From NCBI RefSeq assembly GCF_001007875.1, contig NZ_CP011412.1:2294001-2358000 (forward strand): a stretch of DNA of 64,000 nucleotides. The letters run 5' to 3'. The notes below the pieces were generated by a model. It was not told where the DNA came from, did no database searches, and saw nothing but the letters and a program-made list of their open reading frames with translations. Every line of letters starts with the position of its first letter. Position 1 is the first letter of the stretch. Positions 9,088 to 16,991 of the stretch are shown here, in pieces. The stretch is from Sedimenticola thiotaurini (GTDB lineage Bacteria > Pseudomonadota > Gammaproteobacteria > Chromatiales > Chromatiaceae). The translations under genes were made by a program, and so were the position numbers.

Positions 9088-9488
9088 TCTCTCCTGGCGT
9101 GACCAACATTTCCGGGACACCTGCGCCGCCTGATACGCCGTTCACCCTCCTCTGGCCCCCCCGGAACTCACAGCATCCAATGTGCCGGTATCTTACCAAC
9201 TATGGTGTATCAGTGATATATCAGATCCGGCCAGTACCTGACACACCGGCAGCACCATAAATTCCCGCAATGGTTTAGGCTGACGGACACCTATCGGGGC
9301 GGTTCCAAATAGGGCGAGCGCTCCTTCACCCACTGGAGAGGATTAAAGAATTTCGATCTACGACCGAAAACCTGATAGGCCCGCATACAGGAGGACCGCC
9401 CACTGCGGATCGACTAAGGGAAGACCAACAGAGCTCATCGCCTAGACGGTCACTGACACGGGAACTGTCACAGGAGGAGGAATCGGGA
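9088..9488. other. Non-coding stretch between the HD-GYP and chemoreceptor genes
   Basis: This 400-base divergent intergenic region has no convincing open frame. It holds the likely sigma-28 promoter at 9344-9370 and a very strong ribosome-binding site (AGGAGGAGG, about 9472-9480) 8 bases before the GTG of the chemoreceptor. The promoter for the HD-GYP gene must also lie here but no clear match was found. Confidence 0.6.
9344..9370 (+). promoter_or_regulatory. Candidate sigma-28 (FliA) promoter for the chemoreceptor
   Basis: TAAAGAAT, an 11-base spacer and ACCGAAAA match the enterobacterial FliA consensus TAAAGTTT-N11-GCCGATAA at 6 of 8 positions in each half, with the exact spacing. It lies about 120 bases before the start of a methyl-accepting chemotaxis gene, the class usually served by this sigma factor. 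Inference from pattern only. Confidence 0.5.
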
Positions 9489-11306
9489 GTGACAACTTCC
9501 AACGCAATAATTATTAAGATCAGAGATCGCACCATGAGCCTATACACTCAAATCGAGAAGCTTTTTTTCCACACACTCACCCGTAAAATCGTCGGCAATG
9601 TGGTTTTCCTGCTGCTGTTTCAGCTCCTGACGTTCTGGCTGGTCTACGAAAACATCAACGATATGCGCGCCCTGTTGGTCGACAACCCAGCCGGCATCGC
9701 CCTGCTGGATCGCCACCTGACAATCATGCTCGGTGCCACCCTGCTCGCGGTTCTGGTCGCCGTCGGCATCATACTCTACATGCGCCACCTGTTTCTGCGT
9801 CCGATCCAAGGGATCACCCGGATACTGGACGGGATCACTGAAAATGATGGCGACATCTCAGCCACACTGCCGATCACGACTCAGGATGAGATTGCTGATA
9901 TGGCCAACGCCTACAACCATTTCGCCGAGAGTCTGCGTAACATTATCGACAACACCCGCCGCCGCACAGTCAGCGTGGCGGTGGGGGCGACCCGATTGGA
10001 CAAGATGCTCCATTCCGCCCACCTGCGGGCCGATCGCCAGGAGATGAACGCGACCCAGGTATTCCAATCCAGCGGAGAAGCGACCCGAGCCATTGATGAA
10101 ATTGCCCGCCACACCAACGCCATATCGGAACAGAACAGCGCCAACCTGAAAGAGGCCAACCACTCGTCAGAGCGGCTCACCACCGTGACTGAACAGGTGG
10201 CCGCGGTCAGTAAACTGTTGGAGGGCTTTAACGAAACCGTCAACCTCCTGAGCAAAAACTCGGAAAACATCCGCACCATACTCTCCATGGTCCAGGAGTT
10301 TTCCGATCAGACCAACCTGCTGGCACTGAATGCCGCCATCGAGGCGGCCCGGGCCGGTGAACACGGCCGGGGGTTCGCGGTGGTCGCAGATGAGGTACGC
10401 AACCTGTCCCACAAGGTCAACAGTGCCACGGGGGAAATCAGCAAGAATATCAATGAGATGTCCCATCTGGTGGAGAACACCAAGACCGGCACCCAGGAGA
10501 TCAAAAGCTATACGGAGAACACCCAGGCGGTGGTCGCTGAAACCGCAACCCAGTTCCACCGGATGATGCACGATTTTGAGGCGGTCAACAGCCAGCTGAT
10601 CGAGATCAGTGCCGCTATCGAGGAGCTCTCCATCACCAATCAGGAGTCCCATCGCAACGTCAGCGAGATTGCCGAACTGAGCAAAAGCATTAAGACCGAC
10701 ATGGATGAGTCAGAGAAGCACTCGGACGAGCTGGAAGTGGCTACCGAACAGACCCAGGAACTGCTCTCCCGGTTCATCATCGGCCACGGCGGTTTTGAAA
10801 ATATCATCCAGACCGCCCGCGGGTGGGCCGCTGAAGTGCAGGAGGCGCTCAATGGGCTGGCCACGCGCGGCACCAATCTGTTTGACACCAACTACCAGCC
10901 GGTGCCCAACACCAATCCGCAGAAATACAACCTGCCTTACGTGCACGCTTTCGAGAGTGTCATTCAGCCGATGATCGACGCTTTCATCAAAGAGCGTCCG
11001 GAATTCATCTATGTGGTACCAGTGGATAAGAATGGCTTTCTGCCGGCCCACCACAAACACCTGTCGAAACCCATGACCGGAGATTTCGAAACCGACAACC
11101 TCAACAGCCGGCACCTGAAGATATATAACAACAGCCGGGCGGAGAAGCGTCGCGCCGCTAACACCGAACCGTTTCTGCTGCAGACCTACACCCGGGATAC
11201 CGGGGAGGTACTCAACGATCTCTCCCTGCCCCTGTATATCGAAGGCAAACACTGGGGAGCGCTGATTCTTGGCTTTACCCCGGAGCGATTGCTGGAGGAC
11301 GGCTGA
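9489..11306 (+). CDS. Methyl-accepting chemotaxis protein with C-terminal sensor-like domain
   Basis: A 605-residue chemoreceptor. Two membrane helices (about 34-53 and 77-98) enclose only some 24 periplasmic residues. A HAMP domain follows (about 99-150), then the coiled-coil signalling domain with the hairpin tip [20 protein letters not shown] near residues 274-293. Unusually, about 170 residues follow the signalling domain (435-605), including [32 protein letters not shown] and [13 protein letters not shown], which look like a PAS/Cache-type sensory fold. With almost no periplasmic part, sensing is probably cytoplasmic. The GTG start is chosen because AGGAGGAGG sits 8 bases upstream; the later ATG at 9534 has no such site. 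Confidence 0.9.
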   Translation: MTTSNAIIIKIRDRTMSLYTQIEKLFFHTLTRKIVGNVVFLLLFQLLTFWLVYENINDMRALLVDNPAGIALLDRHLTIMLGATLLAVLVAVGIILYMRHLFLRPIQGITRILDGITENDGDISATLPITTQDEIADMANAYNHFAESLRNIIDNTRRRTVSVAVGATRLDKMLHSAHLRADRQEMNATQVFQSSGEATRAIDEIARHTNAISEQNSANLKEANHSSERLTTVTEQVAAVSKLLEGFNETVNLLSKNSENIRTILSMVQEFSDQTNLLALNAAIEAARAGEHGRGFAVVADEVRNLSHKVNSATGEISKNINEMSHLVENTKTGTQEIKSYTENTQAVVAETATQFHRMMHDFEAVNSQLIEISAAIEELSITNQESHRNVSEIAELSKSIKTDMDESEKHSDELEVATEQTQELLSRFIIGHGGFENIIQTARGWAAEVQEALNGLATRGTNLFDTNYQPVPNTNPQKYNLPYVHAFESVIQPMIDAFIKERPEFIYVVPVDKNGFLPAHHKHLSKPMTGDFETDNLNSRHLKIYNNSRAEKRRAANTEPFLLQTYTRDTGEVLNDLSLPLYIEGKHWGALILGFTPERLLEDG

Positions 11307-11427
11307 GCCGGGAGACCCAACCGGGCGCATAACCGGCCAAACCACCCACACCGGTCGTCGAACTTCGGTATACTGGCCCGCCAGACAGCGTCAGGCGGGC
11401 TGACAACAGCGGCGACAGGTAAGACCC

Positions 11428-12351
11428 ATGCAGATTCAGTGGTATCCGGGCCACATGCACAAGGCCAGCAAGCAGATCAGGGAGACTCTGCCCAATGTCG
11501 ATGTCATTATCGAGGTATTGGACGCACGCATCCCTTTCAGCAGCACCAATCCGATGCTGTCGACTCTGCGAGGCGACAAGCCCTGCATCAAGGTTTTGAA
11601 CAAGAGTGACCTGGCCGATCCGGAGATCACCCAACTATGGCAACACTACCTGGAGCAGGAACAGGGAGTAAAAAGCCTGGCCATCAGCTGCCAGCAACCA
11701 GCCACGCTGAAACAGTTGCCGCAACTCTGCCGCCAGCTGTTCCCGGCCAAAGCCGGGAGCGTCAAGGGTGTTCACGCCATGATCGTGGGTATCCCCAACG
11801 TGGGCAAATCGACCCTGATCAATATGCTGGCCAACCGGACCATCGCCAAGACTGGTAATGAACCCGCCATTACCAAGGCCCAACAACGGATCAATCTGGG
11901 CGATGGACTGATTCTCTGGGATACCCCCGGCGTACTCTGGCCCAATATCGAAAACCGCAACAGTGGCTACCGCCTGGCCGCCACCGGCGCCATCAAGGAG
12001 ACGGCCATGCAGAATGACGACGTGGCCCATTTCGCCGCCGAATACCTGTTGGCCACCTATGCAGCCAATCTCCGGGAGCGTTACCGGCTGGACCAGCTTC
12101 CCGATGCAGAATATGAGTTGCTGGAGCAGATCGGCCGCAAGCGTGGCTGCCTGCGCGGCGGGGGCCGGGTCGACATGGAGAAGGCCGGCAAACTGCTGCT
12201 GACCGAACTGCGCGCCGGGAACCTGGGCCGGATCACCCTGGAGACACCACAAATGATGGCACGGGAGCAGGAAGAGACCCGTCGCCTCCAGGCGGAGAAA
12301 GCGGCCCGGCGGGCGGCCCGGAAGGCGCGTCGTTCATCAAAAGGAAAATAG
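11428..12351 (+). CDS. ylqF: YlqF/RbgA family circularly permuted GTPase, ribosome assembly
   Basis: A 307-residue GTPase with circularly permuted motif order: G4 NKSD at residues 58-61 comes before G1 GIPNVGKST (121-129) and G3 DTPG (165-168). The N-terminus IQWYPGHMHKA is characteristic of the YlqF/RbgA group. In Bacillus, RbgA acts late in 50S ribosomal subunit assembly, and gammaproteobacterial members are expected to do the same. The C-terminus is strongly basic and arginine-rich (KAARRAARKARRSSKGK), consistent with rRNA contact. It stands alone downstream of the chemoreceptor. Confidence 0.93.
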   Translation: MQIQWYPGHMHKASKQIRETLPNVDVIIEVLDARIPFSSTNPMLSTLRGDKPCIKVLNKSDLADPEITQLWQHYLEQEQGVKSLAISCQQPATLKQLPQLCRQLFPAKAGSVKGVHAMIVGIPNVGKSTLINMLANRTIAKTGNEPAITKAQQRINLGDGLILWDTPGVLWPNIENRNSGYRLAATGAIKETAMQNDDVAHFAAEYLLATYAANLRERYRLDQLPDAEYELLEQIGRKRGCLRGGGRVDMEKAGKLLLTELRAGNLGRITLETPQMMAREQEETRRLQAEKAARRAARKARRSSKGK

Positions 12352-12548
12352 ACCCACCAGGTCCTCAATCGCTGATCAGCGGATATTTCGTCGGCACTGT
12401 GCAGTTTACGGGGTTGAGCTGAATCCAAAGAATCGGCAAAATTTAGCGTTTTAGATCATGCGCCGTGGCCCTCACAGCACATGGTCAGGCTGCTTAGCCA
12501 ATAATCAGGGGCTATACTTTCCCCTCCAACCAGACACCTAATTCATCC

Positions 12549-13745
12549 ATGGTCATCCTAAAAGAAACATTTATTACTGGCTTTTTCCGGCTCGAATCGG
12601 CGGGCGGCATTATCCTGATGATTGCGGCAGCATTCGCCATGGTTTGTGCCAACACGCCACTGCAACCCTACTACTCCCTGATCCTGGACACCCAGGTGGC
12701 AGTCAGTGTTGGCACCTTTGAAATTGCCAAACCTTTGCTGTTGTGGATAAACGATGGCCTGATGGCGGTATTTTTCTTTCTGGTCGGGCTGGAGCTGAAG
12801 CGGGAACTGATGGAGGGGGAGCTGGTCGACCCACGCAACATAGTCCTGCCGGGCATCGGCGCCATCGGCGGTATGGCGATACCGGCAGCTATCTACATCT
12901 TTTTCAACCTGGATGACAGCTCCGCCATGTCCGGTTGGGCCATACCGGCGGCAACTGATATCGCCTTCGCCCTGGGCGTGCTGGCACTTCTGGGATCCCG
13001 CGTCCCTACCGCCATCAAAATTTTTCTCACCTCGCTGGCAATCTTCGATGATATCGGCGCCATCATCATCATCGCGGTCTTCTACACCGCCAAGATATCC
13101 CTGACCTCGCTACTGATCGTGGCCTGCTGCATTCCCCTGCTACTGCTGTTCAACCGGCGCCAGGTGGAATCAAAAAGTCTCTATATGCTAGTGGGACTGA
13201 TCATGTGGGTGGCGATGCTGAAATCGGGGGTACACGCCACCCTCGCCGGCGTCATCCTGGCGATGTTTATCCCGATGAAATCAAAAAGCGACCCGGAACG
13301 GTCGCCGCTCCGGGAGATGGAGCGGGACCTGCACACCGTGGTGGCCTTCTGGATACTACCCATATTCGCCTTTGCCAATGCCGGCATCACCCTGACCGGA
13401 GTCGGCGCAGAGCAACTGCTGCATAACGTGCCGGTCGGCATCGCCCTGGGCCTGTTCATCGGCAAACAACTGGGGGTATTCGGCTTCTGCTGGCTGGCGA
13501 TCAAACTGAGCCTGACGCGCCTGCCCCGGGGAGTCTCCTGGAGCTCGCTCTATGGTACGGCTGCCCTGTGCGGTATCGGCTTCACCATGAGCCTGTTTAT
13601 CGGTTCCCTGGCGTTTGAAGAGACCGATATCAACCGGGTGTTTGACGACCGACTTGGCATTATCATCGGCTCCCTGGCTTCCGGCCTGTTCGGGTACCTG
13701 ATTCTCAACAAGAGTTTGCCAAGGCGGGCCGCGGACAGGGATTAG
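12549..13745 (+). CDS. nhaA: NhaA Na+/H+ antiporter
   Basis: A 398-residue inner-membrane protein with about 12 hydrophobic helices, the normal NhaA length. The signature GWAIPAATDIAFALGVLAL and the adjacent IFDDIGAIIIIAVFYT carry the conserved Asp residues used for Na+ and H+ exchange; GVHATLAGVILAMFIP and CGIGFTMSLFIGSLAF are also typical. It exports Na+ in exchange for H+ and supports pH and salt homeostasis, which fits a marine or saline lifestyle. A TATACT element at 12513-12518 could be a -10 box. The ATG has no obvious Shine-Dalgarno sequence. Confidence 0.97.
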   Translation: MVILKETFITGFFRLESAGGIILMIAAAFAMVCANTPLQPYYSLILDTQVAVSVGTFEIAKPLLLWINDGLMAVFFFLVGLELKRELMEGELVDPRNIVLPGIGAIGGMAIPAAIYIFFNLDDSSAMSGWAIPAATDIAFALGVLALLGSRVPTAIKIFLTSLAIFDDIGAIIIIAVFYTAKISLTSLLIVACCIPLLLLFNRRQVESKSLYMLVGLIMWVAMLKSGVHATLAGVILAMFIPMKSKSDPERSPLREMERDLHTVVAFWILPIFAFANAGITLTGVGAEQLLHNVPVGIALGLFIGKQLGVFGFCWLAIKLSLTRLPRGVSWSSLYGTAALCGIGFTMSLFIGSLAFEETDINRVFDDRLGIIIGSLASGLFGYLILNKSLPRRAADRD

Positions 13746-13765
13746 ACTCCGCCCACATCCAGGGA

Positions 13766-15148
13766 TCAGGTCTTGCTCAGAAATTCGACCCGCTCCGCTT
13801 CGGTGGGGATGTTGCTGGCGAGACGCTGACAGAGGTCTTCGTAAGAGTGACTTTTGGCCAGACACCTCTTCAGCAGGTGCTGTGCCAACGGCCCCACGTA
13901 GAAGGCCAGCAGTCTGGCCAGCCTCTCGGTGGCGGCCTGATCCAGGGTGGATGAAAAGTCCGTTGCCGTGGTTCGATTCAGCTCAGACGTCTCTAACGGC
14001 CTGGCGGCCGACCTGTTCAATACCGTGGAATCCTGACTGAGTACCGTCCGTGCCCTGACCAGAAACGCCTCCCGTTCCCCTACATCACTGATATGGGTTG
14101 CCAGCGACTGCACCAGTTCGTCGGGCGATGAAACCCCACTGAAAGACTTTTGCACCAGAATTCCGGCAATGGGTCCGACGTAGCTGGTCAGACTATGCTC
14201 CAGCTCATGCAGGGTATCCATGGAGACCAACTGCCCTGTGGCCGGCGAAACTGACTCCCGGAGTGGTTTCTGATTGACCACGGTCTGGGCTATGCGCGCG
14301 CTGGTATCGGGCGCTGCACCGTTATCACCGGCCAGGGCCTGTAAACTGTCCAGAAACACCTGGGCGGAGGAGAACCGCTCGGCTATCGACTCGCTCAGGG
14401 CCTGGCGAATTATCGACTGCAAGCGGTCACCCACCAACTGCCCCCGCTCGGTCTCAAACACCTTGTCAATGAACTGGTGAATCGGTACCGAGTAGAGCTC
14501 CTTAGGGGTAATACGGGCCCCGGTAAGCATCTCCAGCAGGACCATTCCGGTGCTGTAGATATCGGCCCGCTGATCCACCACCTCGCCCCGCAATCCCTCC
14601 GGGCACATGTAGTTAGGGGTACCCACCATGTTGCCGGCCAGAGTGAGATCGGATTGATCCAGCCGCGCCACGCCGAAATCGGTCACCTTGACCCCGCCAC
14701 TGTCCAGCAAAATGATATTTGCCGGTTTGATATCCCGGTGTACCACACCTTGAGCATGGGCAACCACCAGCGCCTTCAGCACCTCCATGGTGATAAACAG
14801 CGCCTCATCCTGGGAGAAGCGGTGTCCGCTGGCGAGGAAATATTTCAGTTCCTCGCCCTGGACATACTCCATGACGATATAATCCTGCTCCCGGTAACGC
14901 CCCAGCTCGAATATCGCCACAATGTTGGGGTGAATACAACGGGCCGCCGCCTGTGCCTCCCGTCGGAACCGTTCACCCAGGTCCCTGCCATGCTCACCGG
15001 TACAGTGATGGGCATGCAGGACTTTTATCGCCACATTACGCTCAATATCCGGGTCAAAGGCCTGGTAGACCACCCCCATGGCACCCTGACCGATAACACT
15101 CTTAATCTGATATTTGCCCAGTTTTTCCGGCATGTCAGACATCATCAA
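13766..15148 (-). CDS. Ser/Thr protein kinase with duplicated C-terminal domain
   Basis: A 460-residue Hanks-type kinase. The glycine loop GQGAMG is at 20-25, the ATP Lys in VAIKVL (K42), the catalytic loop HRDIKPAN at 137-144, DFG at 157-159, and the activation segment end GTPNYMCPE at 176-184. All catalytic residues are present. Beyond residue 300 there are two diverged copies of a domain of about 50 residues: SYVGPIAGILVQKS with DELVQSLATHI (314-364), and FYVGPLAQHLLKR with EDLCQRLASNI (408-458). No membrane segment is present. It follows the haem-sensor gene by 7 bases, so the two are probably co-transcribed and may form a sensor-kinase pair (inference). Confidence 0.92.
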   Translation of the reverse strand: MMMSDMPEKLGKYQIKSVIGQGAMGVVYQAFDPDIERNVAIKVLHAHHCTGEHGRDLGERFRREAQAAARCIHPNIVAIFELGRYREQDYIVMEYVQGEELKYFLASGHRFSQDEALFITMEVLKALVVAHAQGVVHRDIKPANIILLDSGGVKVTDFGVARLDQSDLTLAGNMVGTPNYMCPEGLRGEVVDQRADIYSTGMVLLEMLTGARITPKELYSVPIHQFIDKVFETERGQLVGDRLQSIIRQALSESIAERFSSAQVFLDSLQALAGDNGAAPDTSARIAQTVVNQKPLRESVSPATGQLVSMDTLHELEHSLTSYVGPIAGILVQKSFSGVSSPDELVQSLATHISDVGEREAFLVRARTVLSQDSTVLNRSAARPLETSELNRTTATDFSSTLDQAATERLARLLAFYVGPLAQHLLKRCLAKSHSYEDLCQRLASNIPTEAERVEFLSKT

Positions 15149-15155
15149 ACCCCAT

Positions 15156-16031
15156 CTACTCCAGCGTGTCGTTCAGCATGTTCACGGCGCTGCCGAGACT
15201 GCGTTGCATCCGGTTGAAAGACCGTCCCAGTGAAGCAATCTCATCCTTCCCGTGAACCGTCAATTCCGGCAGATCCAGGGTACCTGTACTCACCTTGTCG
15301 GCGTGCTCCGCCATCTTGATTACCGGTGCGATAACAAAACGGTGCAGCAGCAGATTAAGGGCAAATCCCACCACCAGAAACACCCCCAGCAGGGCCCCCA
15401 TAAACAGGTAGAACTCATGGTGGGCCCGCTGCAGTGCCACCGATTGAGGAACCGTGACAATCTGGGCACCGATCACCTCGTTCAGCTGCCAGCCAAATCC
15501 GTTCGAGTTACCATACCGATCCAGTAGTCCGGCCGGCGCAGCAGCCGGCGTGGAGTGACACACCAGACAGCTGGGATTGGTAATCCGGATGGGCCGGCTC
15601 AGATAGAGGGTTTTGCCGATCGGTGTTTCCCGTTCACCCACCATTTCCGGAATATCGTGGGTGCGGAAGTGATCGATAATATCCACTTCCCAATCGGTCG
15701 CCCTGTTCAGCGGATTGGTCGGATTCAGGGCCGCCTCCTTGTAAGAGTAGTTCGGTCGCTTCTGTTGCAGATTATGCACATACTTGGATGCCGCGTAGGC
15801 CGGCACCGTCTGCACCACAAAGTCGCCCGAACCAGCCGAGATCAGTGGTCGAACCTCGTCCACGGTGTAATCCCGTACCGCCAGCGTACTCTCCATGAGA
15901 ATCGCCGCCGTCTCCAGAACCTCTTCCCGTGCATGTTTTATCTGCAGATCATAGGCAATGAGACCGGCCACCAGCAGGCCGAAAATACCCATTACAACCA
16001 GTATTAGATTAAACTTCAGTCTCAAACTCAT
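15156..16031 (-). CDS. Tll0287-like (DUF3365) haem-binding periplasmic sensor with HAMP domain
   Basis: A 291-residue membrane protein. One helix (about 8-26) precedes a periplasmic domain containing a single c-type haem motif, SCLVCHS (CxxCH at 155-159), and the DUF3365/Tll0287 pattern. A second helix lies at 207-229, and a HAMP domain (about 230-284) ends the protein. There is no kinase, cyclase or chemotaxis output, so the signal must pass to another protein; the Ser/Thr kinase 7 bases downstream is the obvious candidate. Tll0287-type domains are haem proteins thought to sense redox state or gases. Function here is inferred. Confidence 0.85.
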   Translation of the reverse strand: MSLRLKFNLILVVMGIFGLLVAGLIAYDLQIKHAREEVLETAAILMESTLAVRDYTVDEVRPLISAGSGDFVVQTVPAYAASKYVHNLQQKRPNYSYKEAALNPTNPLNRATDWEVDIIDHFRTHDIPEMVGERETPIGKTLYLSRPIRITNPSCLVCHSTPAAAPAGLLDRYGNSNGFGWQLNEVIGAQIVTVPQSVALQRAHHEFYLFMGALLGVFLVVGFALNLLLHRFVIAPVIKMAEHADKVSTGTLDLPELTVHGKDEIASLGRSFNRMQRSLGSAVNMLNDTLE

Positions 16032-16061
16032 AATTGCGTCTTCTCCGGGTCACAGACACAG

Positions 16062-16505
16062 ATGCTGGATAAACTCCCCTTCATCCGAATTCTATCGGCA
16101 GCAATTCTCGGATCTTTCATCCTGGGCGGTATATTTGTCGCTCTGCTGTACTATCGCATAGGCCAGCTGAGTAACGCGAACTACACGCCCTGCCAGAACC
16201 TGCCGGAGGCGGAACTCCCCGATTGCTATGCGCAAATCACCTACGATTTCATCACCAACGGTCAGTGGACCAGCCTGATTGCGGTCGCCCTGATCCTCGT
16301 TGCCACCCTGATCGGATTTATCACCGGCAGAAATTCCCGGGCATTGGTAGTCTCTCCACTAACCGGATTGATCTGCGGCGTGGTGCTGCTGAATATTGTC
16401 GAACCAGGGGGGCGGCTGGTCGCCCTGGTCACCTTTCTGGGCTTCTCTCTCGGTGGGTTGATTGCCCATCGCCAGGCACGGCTTCAAAACGACACTCAAC
16501 CTTAA
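16062..16505 (+). CDS. Small membrane protein of unknown function
   Basis: A 147-residue protein with about four hydrophobic segments (roughly 8-29, 70-90, 97-115 and 118-136). A short periplasmic-type loop contains two cysteines (YTPCQNLPEAELPDCYAQ) that could form a disulphide. No family was recognised. It is divergent from the haem-sensor gene with only 30 bases between starts, and lies just upstream of the Flp pilin on the same strand. It may be co-expressed with the Tad locus or be unrelated; the sequence does not decide. No good ribosome-binding site is visible. Confidence 0.6.
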   Translation: MLDKLPFIRILSAAILGSFILGGIFVALLYYRIGQLSNANYTPCQNLPEAELPDCYAQITYDFITNGQWTSLIAVALILVATLIGFITGRNSRALVVSPLTGLICGVVLLNIVEPGGRLVALVTFLGFSLGGLIAHRQARLQNDTQP

Positions 16506-16581
16506 CCAGCCTCCATACGGCAACCGTGTCACCCCGGGACCCGGCCAGTGGGCCGATCACAAGGCCGCATTTCTGTGCCGC

Positions 16582-16609
16582 TTTCCTGAATACTATTTTT
16601 AGTTATAAT
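16582..16609 (+). promoter_or_regulatory. Candidate sigma-70 promoter for the pilin gene
   Basis: A perfect TATAAT (16604-16609) lies 84 bases before the preferred pilin start. The -35 region is weak (TTTCCT or TTCCTG with a 15-16 base spacer), so an activator may be needed. Pattern match only. Confidence 0.4.
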
Positions 16610-16692
16610 GAAAACTCCATCATGGCGGTCTGTCGCCTGTTATGGTGAGTAATCCATCCAGCATCATGATCAACGTAACGGGAGAGCAAACA

Positions 16693-16950
16693 GTGAAGCG
16701 CTACATGAAACAGATGGGGCAAGGCATGACCGAGTACATCATTATCGTTGCCTTGATCGCGATCGCAGCAATTGCTGTGTACGGCTTCTTTGGTGATACC
16801 ATCCGCGGCCAGATGGGCGCCATGACCCAGGAGCTGTCGGGACAGGATGGCAGCACCACCCTGCAGAAGGCATCAGATGCCGGAACCAAGGCCGCCGGTA
16901 CAGCCAGCAGTTCGAAAAAACTTAGCGACTACACCGGCCAGTCCAACTAG
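16693..16950 (+). CDS. Flp-type Tad pilin
   Basis: An 85-residue prepilin when started at the GTG at 16693. That start is preferred because GGGAGAG lies about 6 bases upstream; the frame is open further up to 16642. The class III leader is short and basic (KRYMKQMG), followed by QGMTEYIIIVALIAIAAIAV. Cleavage after the Gly would put Glu at +5 and Tyr at +6, the Flp signature, followed by the hydrophobic helix. Flp pilins polymerise into Tad pili for surface attachment. The C-terminus is Ser/Thr/Ala/Lys-rich. It heads the Tad locus and is followed by a strong hairpin, suggesting that pilin is made in excess over the downstream machinery. Confidence 0.9.
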   Translation: MKRYMKQMGQGMTEYIIIVALIAIAAIAVYGFFGDTIRGQMGAMTQELSGQDGSTTLQKASDAGTKAAGTASSSKKLSDYTGQSN

Positions 16951-16954
16951 ACCC

Positions 16955-16981
16955 GGATGCCGTACAGACCGTACGGCATCC
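16955..16981 (+). terminator. Hairpin after the pilin gene, probable partial terminator or RNA-stabilising element
   Basis: A perfect 11-base inverted repeat, GGATGCCGTAC and GTACGGCATCC with loop AGACC, starts 5 bases after the pilin stop and is followed by a weak T-rich run (TTCTCATCTT). This placement usually lets pilin mRNA accumulate above the downstream genes while still allowing read-through. Confidence 0.7.
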
Positions 16982-16991
16982 TTCTCATCTT

